Source of the DNA: Xanthocytophaga flava
Lineage (GTDB): Bacteria > Bacteroidota > Bacteroidia > Cytophagales > 172606-1
Assembly: GCA_030068525.1 (NCBI GenBank)
Contig: JASJOS010000011.1
Coordinates: forward strand, 186,001 to 250,000
DNA length: 64,000 nucleotides
Reading direction: 5' to 3'
The notes under the pieces were generated by a model that saw only the letters and a list, made by a program, of their open reading frames with translations, was not told the origin of the DNA and searched no databases. The number at the start of each line of letters is the position of its first letter. Position 1 is the first letter of the stretch. Position numbers and translations under genes: made by a program. Shown here piece after piece: positions 1 to 9,221 of the stretch.

Positions 1-1597
1 ACGTTGCTCCTGCAGACTGACTCCAGTAATACCATATAAAGCGTCCTCCTTTTAACATCTGATCTTGATCGCCTAACTGAATGGTATTGTGAGAGGCTGT
101 TCCCATAAAATATTTTAGCAAGCCTGGTTCTGTATTGTACTTATAAGATCCTGCATCTCGCATCAGATTAATACCCTTATACCAAATATCTACATGTAGA
201 TTATCCGCTTGTGATGGACGGTCAGGGTGATTACCACACCGAACAGATACAAACTTGTCAGGATCACGTAGTACAAAGAAGCCTGTTTGTCTGCCAGAAT
301 TTTTGTCCAGAACCAATGGCGATGCAAAACTTTGGTCTTTGGGAAATGCAGGAAAAGAAAATGTTTGTTTTCTCTGTACTTGGAGTCCATACCAGAATAC
401 ATCTTCATTCCAGATACCATTCGTATACAAAGGCTTTTGATGGAAGAAGTAGTACAGGGCATTTAACTGAGGACGATAATCTCGATAGGTACATGAATTG
501 AGTCTGAAGAATAATGCGCCATCATTGGCTCCGTAGTTGGGTAAATGCCCGGTAACATTATCCTGATGTTGGTATAAAAGATTCAGCGATTTATATACTC
601 TATCATACAGTTTATCCTCAAAACGATCTCCATTGCGTTCTGCCATAATAAATGCCCAGGTAAACAGTTGCATTGTTACCCGATGATAGTTCATGGAGAA
701 CTGCAAGTACGATCCATCTTCATAGATCTGATATAAACCTTCTTCTGTAAGCCACTGTTTTCCATTTTTTTTCCACTCTGCACTTTCTGGAAAAAAGGGG
801 TACAACAAGCCTACCAGATATAATCCCAGACATTCTGTGATGGCGTGATTATTCCGTACTGCAATCCTAGAAAAATTAATGTTCGCTGCTACATGCTGAG
901 CTTGCCAGTAAATGGAATGGATAATCGTTTGAAACCGATCTTCGGTAAGTTCAGGAGAGTTTTTATAATAATGAAGAGCAAACGTCCAGTTTAGAATCCG
1001 TAGAGAAGTTTCCTGACTACATACATAGTTAGGACCACAGTTCAGAGGATTTTTTTCAATCCAGTCTTCTATTTCATGGAAAACAAAGGCTGCCCGATCT
1101 GTCTGTGTATGAAAATCATATCGGATCACAGGATACAAGTAGGCAAAGCGTGATTTTTCCCATACAAACTTGATATCGCCAATCTTAGGGTCAAGTTCCC
1201 GTATGGTAGACCAGTGTTGTATAGGTGAGTATTGGTATTTTGTCTCTGGATGAGTCAACCAGTTATAGTCCTTCCCCAGATATTGGAAACTTGCATTAAA
1301 AAAAGGAATATGACCTGTATTGATTAATTCATTCTCTACCGAAAGCGATTCCAGTGTATTCTCATCTAAAACGGAATCGTTTTTTATTTGTGTTAATGCT
1401 TCTCTGGAAGGAAAGAAAAAATGTACAGGTTGGCCTTGCCAGCCTTCCAGTGTAGTGAATGCAGTAAAGGGAACATTTGTTGGAAAAGTTCTTTGCAGCC
1501 ATCCACTGCGTTTCTTTACTTCATAGGAAACACGAAATAGAAAAGCTCTCCAGCCCATCTGATGAATAAGCTTGGAAAGAAGAATAAGTTTTTTCAA
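1..1597 (-). CDS. Heparinase II/III family polysaccharide lyase (3' end cut by the window edge)
   Basis: An open frame runs from about 1597 to the left edge without a stop (about 532 codons). The protein should be an alpha/alpha-toroid plus beta-sandwich lyase that cleaves uronic-acid polysaccharides by beta-elimination. Family motifs are visible in order: an N-terminal segment ending in KKRSGWLQRTFP, NNHAITE around residues 249-254, a catalytic-type Tyr-His (NYHR, Tyr304), an H-V-D segment (ADNLHVDIW) and SHNTIQL near the visible end. The start is uncertain: an upstream in-frame TAG leaves either TTG at 1597 or ATG at 1558. I see no signal peptide. Such enzymes often sit in exopolysaccharide clusters, which would lie left of this window. 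The family is clear; the substrate (heparin-like, alginate or own capsule) cannot be told. Confidence 0.85.
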   Translation of the reverse strand, partial: MKKLILLSKLIHQMGWRAFLFRVSYEVKKRSGWLQRTFPTNVPFTAFTTLEGWQGQPVHFFFPSREALTQIKNDSVLDENTLESLSVENELINTGHIPFFNASFQYLGKDYNWLTHPETKYQYSPIQHWSTIRELDPKIGDIKFVWEKSRFAYLYPVIRYDFHTQTDRAAFVFHEIEDWIEKNPLNCGPNYVCSQETSLRILNWTFALHYYKNSPELTEDRFQTIIHSIYWQAQHVAANINFSRIAVRNNHAITECLGLYLVGLLYPFFPESAEWKKNGKQWLTEEGLYQIYEDGSYLQFSMNYHRVTMQLFTWAFIMAERNGDRFEDKLYDRVYKSLNLLYQHQDNVTGHLPNYGANDGALFFRLNSCTYRDYRPQLNALYYFFHQKPLYTNGIWNEDVFWYGLQVQRKQTFSFPAFPKDQSFASPLVLDKNSGRQTGFFVLRDPDKFVSVRCGNHPDRPSQADNLHVDIWYKGINLMRDAGSYKYNTEPGLLKYFMGTASHNTIQLGDQDQMLKGGRFIWYYWSQSAGAT

Positions 1598-2236
1598 TGA
1601 CTAAAAAGATATAGATAATTTATCAAATGCTTATCTGATAGTTTATTCTTTCAAAAGTCGAAAACAGAGTCTTCTATCTCTGATTTACTTCTAAAAGACT
1701 CAACAAAGTTTATGAATTAATCGCATATATCGGAGCGAAAGTTACATACCTAGTTAAATTATCAGATTGAACATTTTTTATAATTAATTTTGTGTTTACT
1801 TGTTTGGCTGATATGTTATTCTACTTTTTCGTGCATTTTTAGAATTATGATTTGTGTATGTTTAAAAAATGCTAATTAAATTTTGTCTATTTATTGTTTT
1901 TTATTACTTTCGTTTCAGTCATTTAGTATCATTTTTATTTCAGGTCTGACTTTTTCCGGTAGCCGCAAATGGAAAAAGATTCAGATAGGTTGTACTCTAA
2001 TATTTTCTTCGCCAGCAACCAGCATTCACTAAGTCAATACCTTATATACAAAGATATTCGGTCTGTCTAGCTTTTCAGAGGGGTTTCCTTTCTGAATAAA
2101 CTATACGAAAGATAATGAAGAGAATCCAGGGATCGCGATTCTCATTCAGACAGGTTGAACGTACCTGTATAGTGGGTTATATAGACCCACTATTCCATTT
2201 TACCAGTTTGTCTTAAACCATACTTAACCTAACCTT
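1598..2236. promoter_or_regulatory. Divergent intergenic region with a long structured leader for the SusC operon
   Basis: This 639-bp gap separates the leftward lyase from rightward SusC and holds no convincing gene. A possible Bacteroidota promoter is TTTG at 1882-1885, 19 bp, then TACTTTCG at 1905-1912 (one mismatch to TAnnTTTG), which would give a leader of about 315 nt. Inverted repeats lie at 1950-1957/1971-1978 (CTTTTTCC), 2074-2079/2091-2096 (TTCAGA), 2120-2126/2137-2143 (GAGAATC), 2150-2155/2163-2168 (ACAGGT) and 2169-2177/2185-2193 (ATAGTGGGT). The last three are nearly contiguous. Confidence 0.5.
2169..2193 (+). promoter_or_regulatory. 9-bp leader hairpin 43 nt before the susC start
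   Basis: ATAGTGGGT at 2169-2177 pairs perfectly with ACCCACTAT at 2185-2193 around a 7-nt loop. It abuts the preceding ACAGGT/ACCTGT hairpin, so two stems could stack or compete. No long T tract follows, which argues against a simple terminator. A role in mRNA stability or translational control is inference. Confidence 0.45.
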
Positions 2237-5200
2237 ATGAAAAGAAAACTACTCTTTCTTTTCCTGGGATTGTTTTGGCTTTATTTTTCTGTAAATGCAC
2301 AGGAACGAACGATTTCAGGTAAAATAACAGATCAGGAGCATAATACAGTAGTGCCTGGAGTAAATGTAGTACTCAAGGGAACAACAACAGGAACTACCAC
2401 CAATGGAGAAGGTATCTATACATTAAAAGTCCCTGCAAATGGTGGTTCACTGATATTTTCTTCTATTGGCTATAAAACTCAGGAGATCGCGATTGGCAAT
2501 AAGTCTGTTATGGATTTGTTTATGCTACCAGATAATCAGGCACTTTCGGAAGTAGTTGTCACTGCACTTGGTATTAAAAGGGAGGAAAAGTCACTGGGAT
2601 ACTCCTTGCAGAAAATAGATGCCAAGAGTATGGAACAGGCCAGAGAAACCAACTTTGTTAATGCGCTTACAGGAAAGATTGCTGGTGTACAGATTACAGG
2701 AGCTTCCGGCAATATAGGGGGATCGTCTCGTATTATTATTCGGGGAATACGATCTATCGATGGAAATAATCAGCCTTTATTTGTGGTAGATGGTACACCT
2801 GTAGACAATTCCAACTTCAATACAGATGCTGTACAGGGTGGAGAAGGAGGAGGTCGGGATTTTGGAAATGCCATTCAGGATCTAAACCCGGATGATATTG
2901 AGTCTATTTCGGTATTGAAAGGACCAAGTGCTTCTGCCTTATATGGCTCACGGGCATCCAATGGGGTTATTATGATTACCACTAAAGGTGGAAAAGGGCA
3001 AAAAGGAATTGGAGTTTCTTTCAATAATACGCTCACTTTTGACAAAGTATATGTATTGCCTCACTATCAGAATGAATATGGAGGTGGTTATAAACAGTTC
3101 TTCGATACCTATTCTTACAACCCTGATACGGATACAGAAGAGTATGCCGCTTTTGACGGACAACCTTTTGTCAATAATGCAGCAGATGAAAGCTGGGGGC
3201 CACGTCTGGATGGTCAACTAGTGCGGCAATGGTATAGCTGGTATCCACAGGATTCACGTTTTGGACAGATGACCCCTTGGGTTGCCCATCCTGATAATAT
3301 AAAAAACTTCTATCAGACAGGAATTACCCGTACCAATAGTATTTCACTAGCCAGTTCCAATGATAAATCTGATTTTCGGTTGTCGTTCACCAATATGAGT
3401 CAGACAGGTACCTATCCCAATAGTAGCCTGAAGAGAAACAATGTTGGATTTAGTGGGAATACCAAGTTTGACAATAAACTATCTGCAGGGATCAAATTTA
3501 ACTATGTAAAGAATGAAGCTAAGGGGCGGCCACCTGTTGGAAGCTGGAATGAGAGCAGTGTATTGCCTATTGCTTTTAATACCTGGTTTGAGCGACAACT
3601 GGATCTGGCAGACATGAAAAATTATCGTTTCGCGGATGGCACAATCCGTAACTGGAACATCAGCTATCCTACAGATACAGACCCCTACTACTGGAATAAC
3701 CCATACTTTGTTTTATATGAAAACTATAGTTCAGACAGTCGGGAAAGAGTATTTGGCAATGTATCGTTGTCTTACCAGTTAACAGATCATTTGTCTATCA
3801 GCGGATTTCTGCGCAAGGACTTCTATAACGATTTCAGAGAGGATCGCCTGGCGGAAGGATACATCTATCAGACTGCGTATGAACAGGAGATAAACAAAGT
3901 TGATGAAACCAATTATGAGTTGTTGCTGCAATATCAGAAACAAATAAGCCAGCAATTCTCACTATCTGTGACTGCAGGTGCTAATGCACGTCGTCAGTTA
4001 TTAAAACGTAATTATGGACGTACCAGAGGTGGTTTGAGTGCTACTAACTTTTTTAATCTGAAAGCCTCAACAGATCCGGCTCTGATTGATGACTATTCTT
4101 CCAGGCGATCTGTTAACAGTATATATGCAAGTGCTAGTTTGGGTTTTAGAGAATTGATCTTTGTGGATGTAACTGGTCGTAATGACTGGTCTTCGACTTT
4201 GCCAACCGGTAATCGCTCTTATTTCTACCCATCTGTATCTACCAGTTTAGTCTTCTCCGAACTAATGCAAAATTTACGCTGGCTTTCTTTTGGCAAAATT
4301 CGGGCTGGTTGGGCACAGGTTGGTAGCGATACAGATCCATACCGATTGGAAACCCGTTATTCACCTACTGACAATTATGGAAGTCAGCCCGTCTATTATG
4401 TTCCGGATATTCGCAATAACTCCAGATTGAAACCAGAGATCAGTACCTCGTATGAAGTAGGTTTGGAGACCAAATTTCTGGGAAATCGGCTAAGTCTGGA
4501 CTTCACCTATTACAATAATATCTCAACCAATCAGATCTTACGTCTGCCTGTATCCTCTACCAGTGGATTCAGCTATACCATTATCAATGCCGGTGAAGTT
4601 CGTAATAACGGTATTGAAGTAGCAGTATCCGGTACACCTGTTGAAACACCAGGCGGTTTTACCTGGGATGTAGGCATAAACTGGTCCCGTAACAGAAATA
4701 AGATTGTAGAACTGGCTGTAGGACAGACAAACTATCTTCTCAACTCAGGGTACGGTTTGATCAATATCAATGCACAGGTGGGGCAACCTTATGGGGTGTT
4801 GACAGGAGATGGATTTGCTACAGATATACAGGGACGTCGTCTGGTAGATGAAAATGGATACTACATTTTTGCCCAAAATAAGGTATTGGGTAGCGTACTG
4901 GCCGATTTTACAGGGGGCTTCAGCAATACATTCTCATATAAAGGCATCAGCTTTAGTACACTAATTGATTTTCAGAAGGGAGGACGCATCTATTCGCGTA
5001 CCAGTTCTCTTGGACAATATTCCGGTTTAACGATTGAAACCGTTGGCACTAATGTTAATGGAAATCCGAAGCGTAATCCGGTTAGCGAAGGTGGGGGAGT
5101 ACTTTCTCAAGGAGTACTGGAAGATGGTACTCCAAATAGTACATATATAGAAGCACAGGATTATTATAAATATGTCTCAGATATTGAAGAAGCACATACA

Positions 5201-5449
5201 TATGATGCCAGTTTCGTAAAGCTTCGTGAAATGCGTCTGGGTTATGTATTACCCGGTCGATGGTTTCAGAAAACACCTATCCAATCTGTCACTTTTGCTT
5301 TAGTAGCCCGCAATGTAGCCATTCTGTTTAAGAATGTTCCTCACATTGACCCGGAAGGGGCACTGGGTTCTGGGAATATTCAGGGAATGGAAGAAAATCA
5401 ATTACCCAGTGTACGGTCTATTGGTTTTAACCTCAATGTAAAACTCTGA
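2237..5449 (+). CDS. SusC/RagA family TonB-dependent outer-membrane transporter
   Basis: The 1070-residue protein has a signal peptide (about 1-21, ending VNA before QERT). A carboxypeptidase-regulatory-like beta domain (about 23-110, from ISGKITDQ) follows, then a plug domain with the SusC-typical segment VVTALGIKREEKSLGYS, and a long C-terminal barrel. In this family it forms the 22-strand barrel capped by SusD and imports oligomers with TonB energy. SusD starts 35 bp downstream and a copper amine oxidase follows, so the three are probably co-transcribed from the structured leader. The length is normal for the family. No glycoside hydrolase or sulfatase adjoins it, so the usual polysaccharide assignment is not supported here; the substrate is unknown. 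Confidence 0.93.
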   Translation: MKRKLLFLFLGLFWLYFSVNAQERTISGKITDQEHNTVVPGVNVVLKGTTTGTTTNGEGIYTLKVPANGGSLIFSSIGYKTQEIAIGNKSVMDLFMLPDNQALSEVVVTALGIKREEKSLGYSLQKIDAKSMEQARETNFVNALTGKIAGVQITGASGNIGGSSRIIIRGIRSIDGNNQPLFVVDGTPVDNSNFNTDAVQGGEGGGRDFGNAIQDLNPDDIESISVLKGPSASALYGSRASNGVIMITTKGGKGQKGIGVSFNNTLTFDKVYVLPHYQNEYGGGYKQFFDTYSYNPDTDTEEYAAFDGQPFVNNAADESWGPRLDGQLVRQWYSWYPQDSRFGQMTPWVAHPDNIKNFYQTGITRTNSISLASSNDKSDFRLSFTNMSQTGTYPNSSLKRNNVGFSGNTKFDNKLSAGIKFNYVKNEAKGRPPVGSWNESSVLPIAFNTWFERQLDLADMKNYRFADGTIRNWNISYPTDTDPYYWNNPYFVLYENYSSDSRERVFGNVSLSYQLTDHLSISGFLRKDFYNDFREDRLAEGYIYQTAYEQEINKVDETNYELLLQYQKQISQQFSLSVTAGANARRQLLKRNYGRTRGGLSATNFFNLKASTDPALIDDYSSRRSVNSIYASASLGFRELIFVDVTGRNDWSSTLPTGNRSYFYPSVSTSLVFSELMQNLRWLSFGKIRAGWAQVGSDTDPYRLETRYSPTDNYGSQPVYYVPDIRNNSRLKPEISTSYEVGLETKFLGNRLSLDFTYYNNISTNQILRLPVSSTSGFSYTIINAGEVRNNGIEVAVSGTPVETPGGFTWDVGINWSRNRNKIVELAVGQTNYLLNSGYGLININAQVGQPYGVLTGDGFATDIQGRRLVDENGYYIFAQNKVLGSVLADFTGGFSNTFSYKGISFSTLIDFQKGGRIYSRTSSLGQYSGLTIETVGTNVNGNPKRNPVSEGGGVLSQGVLEDGTPNSTYIEAQDYYKYVSDIEEAHTYDASFVKLREMRLGYVLPGRWFQKTPIQSVTFALVARNVAILFKNVPHIDPEGALGSGNIQGMEENQLPSVRSIGFNLNVKL

Positions 5450-5484
5450 AACACAAAAGTTCCAAATAGCTAAAACGATCCTAT

Positions 5485-6936
5485 ATGAAGAAATTTTCCT
5501 ATATATTCTTTCTGACAGGTCTGTTATTGTTTCTTTCTGCCTGCGAAAAGGGTTTTGATTCTGTCAATAATGATCCTAACAACCCCTCAACCGTACCAAC
5601 AGCCTATTTGTTGACAAGTGCTCAGCGCAGTGTTGTCACTGAATTAATGGGGCGTAATAGTGATTGGGGAATTGATGTTACTCCCCGTCGATATATGCAG
5701 CATTGGTCAGCTACTCTCTACACAGAGACAGACCGATATCAGGAAATCAGGGAAGATTTCAGTACATTCTACAGTGGCGGATTACAGGATCTGACTGAAA
5801 TTATTCGACTTAATACCGACGAAACAACCAAATATGAAGCTGCTAAGTCAGGGCCTAATGAAAATCAGATTGCTATTGCTCGTATTCTGAAAGCATGGGT
5901 ATTTCAGAATATCACAGATATATGGGGTGATGTACCTTACAGTGAAGCGTTACAGGGTGATACAAACTATTCTCCTCAATATGATACACAAGAGTCTATC
6001 TATGCCGATCTGATTAAAGAGCTTGATGAATCTACAGATCAGTTTGTGGATGGTGATATATCGGGAGATATCATTTTTAATGGGAGCATTGATAAATGGA
6101 AGCTTTTTGCCCAATCACTGAAACTACGTTTGGGTATACGTATGTCTAAGGTTGCTCCTGCTCTGGCGAAGACAGCAGTGCAGGAAGCGATAAGCAAAGG
6201 TGTTTTTACATCCAATGATGATAATGCGTTGTATCTCTATCTGACTGCAGCTCCGAATAATAATCCATGGCAACAACAATATGATTATGGTGCGCCTGAA
6301 TTTGCGATTACCACAACAATGATTGGCAAGCTGACCAGCTTATCAGATCCCCGACTTGCAATCTATGCCAATCCAGCTGAAAATAGTGGGAAGTTTGTTG
6401 GGATGCCTTATGGTGTCACGGCTGCTGTTGCCGGTAGCTATGGAGCGTCAAATGTTTCTCTGCCTGGAGATAAGGTCAGACAAGCTACCTCTCCTGCTAT
6501 TTTACTTACCTATTCAGAAGTATTATTTAATAAAGCGGAAGCAGCTGCACGTGGCTGGATCAATGAAGATGCCGAAGCTTTATACAAATCTGCCATTACG
6601 GCTTCTATGCAATACTGGGGTGTAACAGATAGTGCCATAACAAGTTACCTGGCACAACCTGCTATCGCATTTAATAAGATAACTTTTCAGAAGTCTATTG
6701 GAGAACAAAAGTGGCTGGCTCTGTATATGCAGGGAGTGGAAACCTGGTCTGAATGGCGACGGCTGGGATACCCTGAACTGGTAGTTGCTCCTGATGCTGT
6801 ACAAAACCGTGCTATTCCCAGACGAAGAGGCTATCCACAATCTGAGTCGAGTCTTAACCAAACCAATTACGATGCTGCAGTTGCCCGCCAGGGACCTGAT
6901 CTTATGGACATCCGGATATGGTGGGATAAAGAATAA
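5485..6936 (+). CDS. SusD-like surface lipoprotein (SusD_2 type)
   Basis: The 483-residue protein starts with a lipoprotein signal peptide (LLLFLSAC, modified Cys20). It continues with features of the SusD-like_2 family: an early NNDPNNPSTVPTAYLLTSAQ segment, TPR-like helices, WVFQNITDIWGDVPYSEAL, and a C-terminal RRLGYPEL / RGYPQSE block close to the end. It should sit on the outer face of the outer membrane as the lid and ligand-binding partner of the preceding SusC. The gap to SusC is 35 bp and to the amine oxidase 49 bp, consistent with one transcript. The ligand cannot be read from sequence. Family call is secure. Confidence 0.93.
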   Translation: MKKFSYIFFLTGLLLFLSACEKGFDSVNNDPNNPSTVPTAYLLTSAQRSVVTELMGRNSDWGIDVTPRRYMQHWSATLYTETDRYQEIREDFSTFYSGGLQDLTEIIRLNTDETTKYEAAKSGPNENQIAIARILKAWVFQNITDIWGDVPYSEALQGDTNYSPQYDTQESIYADLIKELDESTDQFVDGDISGDIIFNGSIDKWKLFAQSLKLRLGIRMSKVAPALAKTAVQEAISKGVFTSNDDNALYLYLTAAPNNNPWQQQYDYGAPEFAITTTMIGKLTSLSDPRLAIYANPAENSGKFVGMPYGVTAAVAGSYGASNVSLPGDKVRQATSPAILLTYSEVLFNKAEAAARGWINEDAEALYKSAITASMQYWGVTDSAITSYLAQPAIAFNKITFQKSIGEQKWLALYMQGVETWSEWRRLGYPELVVAPDAVQNRAIPRRRGYPQSESSLNQTNYDAAVARQGPDLMDIRIWWDKE

Positions 6937-6985
6937 TTTCTCTTTCTGATTTTTAACCTTTAACCAATCACTTATCTATTCAGTC

Positions 6986-9151
6986 ATGGTACACCAAGCC
7001 TATTCTTCTATCTTTCATTCATTGGCTAAAATCAGCCTCTTGTTGGTAATAGCTGTGCTGGTATGGAACTGCACCAGCAAAAAAACAGAGATTGCTAATG
7101 GAACACCTTTTGTTGTGGATGAGGTATTTAAACATCCACTAGACCCTTTGGATACAAACGAAATTAAATCGGTCAAAGCAATTCTGCTGGCTTCCGGCAA
7201 AGTAGATACAAACTATCTTTTCTTCCTTATTAACCTGAAAGAACCTTCCAAATCAGATGTATTGGCTTATGAAGCTGGCAAGAGTTTCAAGCGAGAAGCT
7301 TTTGCTTCCTTGTATCAATATGATCAGAATAAGGTTATGGAAGCAGTAATAGATCTGACAGATAAGAAAGTACTATCACTAAATGAGGTGAAAGGAGTAG
7401 AGCCAGGAGCTTTTGACAAGGATTCTATTATAAAAGATATCGTGAGAAACGATACAAGCTGGGTCGCAGCCTTAAAGAAAAGAAATATCCATCCGGATTC
7501 TATTAAATGCTGGGGACAGTTTGTAGGTGAACTCGGAGTGGGTACAGAAGGACACCGAGAGTTGATTGCTATTCCCAGCTATAAGAATAAGAAATTCAGT
7601 TCTTTACCCATTGCAGGTTTGTATGCATTTGTAGATATGACAGCAAGGAAAATCATCAAGCTTGTAGATGAAGAAGGGAAGTACGATAAACCAACAGATA
7701 TTGGTTATTTTAATGCAGATTCGGCAGTCGTAAGCTTTATGCCAGATAAGCCACTCAAAATTCAGCAGCCTGATGGGGTAGGATTTACAACCGAAGGATA
7801 CAAAATTGTTGGACAGAAATGGGCATTTCGGATTGGTATACATAATCGCGAAGGATTGGTTATGTATGACGTTCGTTACAATGACAATGGACGATGGCGG
7901 CCTGTGATGTATCGGGGATCTATGGCAGAAATGTATGTACCTTATGGATCACCTGATTCCTATATGGCTAGCAATAATTACTTTGATGGCGGTGTTTATC
8001 GTATGGGGCAACAGGCTGACAAAAAGGAGATGAAGCCTATGCATCTGGGCGATGTTCCGGAGAATGCCGTGTTATTTCCTGCTTACTATCATAATGAGAA
8101 GGGAGAACCTATGATGTTGGATAGTGCTGTGGCTGTATACGAGCAAAGTGGAGGTACATTGGCAAGACATGGCAAGTTTACACGGGGAGCAAGAGAGCTG
8201 GTAACCAAATATTTTACTCGTATTGGCAACTATGATTATGCTTTTAAGTGGATTCTGAAGGAGGATGGGGAAATCAAAGTAGAAACTGAATTAACAGGAG
8301 TAGTTGCTATCAGAAGTGTACATCGTACGGTAGATTTACCTGGTAGTGGAGATGAGACCTATGAAGGCAATTATTATGGCACTATGGTTACTCCTCATGC
8401 AGAGGCTGTTAACCATCAACATTTCTTCTGCTTCCGTTTGGATATGGACGTAGATGGAGCTACCAATAATAATATTGAGGAAATGAATGTAGTGCCTGTA
8501 CCTGTAACACAAGGTAGCCCATACCGTAATACTTTTATTACTCAAATGACACGATTTGTAACAGAAAAAGAGGCTCAGCGGGATGTGAATATGACTAGTA
8601 ATCGTCATTGGATGATTGCGAACTCACAAACAAATAATGGACTGGGACATCCGTCTGCCTATGTGCTGATGCCTGGACACAATGCCAAAATGATGTCTGA
8701 CCCTTCTGCACCTGCACACAAGATGGGTGATTTCCTGGATCATCAGTTATGGGTAACTCAGTATAAAGATGGTGAGCAGTTTCCGGCGGGTGATTATCCT
8801 ATCACCAAAGGGGCTAAGGATGGTTTGCCTGCATGGTCAGCCGCTGACCGAAGTCTTGAAAATCAGGATCTGGTATTATGGTACAACATGGGTGTTACGC
8901 ATATCGTACGTCCTGAAGAGTGGCCTATTATGAATGAACACAGACTTAGTTTCTCTCTGATGCCCTTTGGGTTCTTTAGCAAGAATCCAGTAATAGGGAT
9001 GCCACAGAAAGCGCCTATGCCTGTAATTGCCAATGCTGACAATAGATTATCTTTGTGTATCACTCCTAAAAAAGGAATTAATGCTGTTTCTAAAAATGTA
9101 ATTGCTAAAAATACTTCTGGTTCGGGTAGAGCTGGTAAGAAAATGAATTAG
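6986..9151 (+). CDS. Copper amine oxidase (primary-amine oxidase), predicted lipoprotein
   Basis: The 721-residue protein matches topaquinone-dependent amine oxidases, which turn primary amines into aldehyde, ammonia and hydrogen peroxide. Key residues are visible: catalytic base Asp334 in NNYFDGGVYRMG; Tyr416 in the cofactor motif GNYDY, which self-processes to topaquinone; copper ligands His477 and His479 (NHQHFFCFRLDMD) and His639 in GVTHIVRPEEWP. The N-terminus is a hydrophobic segment ending VLVWNC (Cys29), a weak lipobox, so the enzyme may be anchored in the periplasm or at the surface. It follows SusCD by 49 bp and precedes a strong terminator. The N-terminal 200 residues are poorly conserved relative to the family as I know it. 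E. coli TynA is a periplasmic homologue; the substrate here is open. Confidence 0.9.
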   Translation: MVHQAYSSIFHSLAKISLLLVIAVLVWNCTSKKTEIANGTPFVVDEVFKHPLDPLDTNEIKSVKAILLASGKVDTNYLFFLINLKEPSKSDVLAYEAGKSFKREAFASLYQYDQNKVMEAVIDLTDKKVLSLNEVKGVEPGAFDKDSIIKDIVRNDTSWVAALKKRNIHPDSIKCWGQFVGELGVGTEGHRELIAIPSYKNKKFSSLPIAGLYAFVDMTARKIIKLVDEEGKYDKPTDIGYFNADSAVVSFMPDKPLKIQQPDGVGFTTEGYKIVGQKWAFRIGIHNREGLVMYDVRYNDNGRWRPVMYRGSMAEMYVPYGSPDSYMASNNYFDGGVYRMGQQADKKEMKPMHLGDVPENAVLFPAYYHNEKGEPMMLDSAVAVYEQSGGTLARHGKFTRGARELVTKYFTRIGNYDYAFKWILKEDGEIKVETELTGVVAIRSVHRTVDLPGSGDETYEGNYYGTMVTPHAEAVNHQHFFCFRLDMDVDGATNNNIEEMNVVPVPVTQGSPYRNTFITQMTRFVTEKEAQRDVNMTSNRHWMIANSQTNNGLGHPSAYVLMPGHNAKMMSDPSAPAHKMGDFLDHQLWVTQYKDGEQFPAGDYPITKGAKDGLPAWSAADRSLENQDLVLWYNMGVTHIVRPEEWPIMNEHRLSFSLMPFGFFSKNPVIGMPQKAPMPVIANADNRLSLCITPKKGINAVSKNVIAKNTSGSGRAGKKMN

Positions 9152-9168
9152 CAACAGGTAATAAAGTA

Positions 9169-9196
9169 AAAAAGCCTCCAGAAATGGAGGCTTTTT
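9169..9196. terminator. Bidirectional terminator between amine oxidase and pdhA
   Basis: AAAAAGCCTCCA (9169-9180), loop GAAA, TGGAGGCTTTTT (9185-9196): a perfect 12-bp stem with a GNRA-type loop, with a T-run on either strand. It lies between two convergent genes and can serve both. Confidence 0.92.
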
Positions 9197-9221
9197 GATT
9201 CTTAACCCAACTATTATATTC

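Noticed and set aside
190-501. Open frames of 60-96 codons on both strands at the left end
   Set aside because: They lie within the heparinase II/III reading frame (first bases at positions congruent to 1 mod 3 on the minus strand), which shows clear family motifs across the same DNA.
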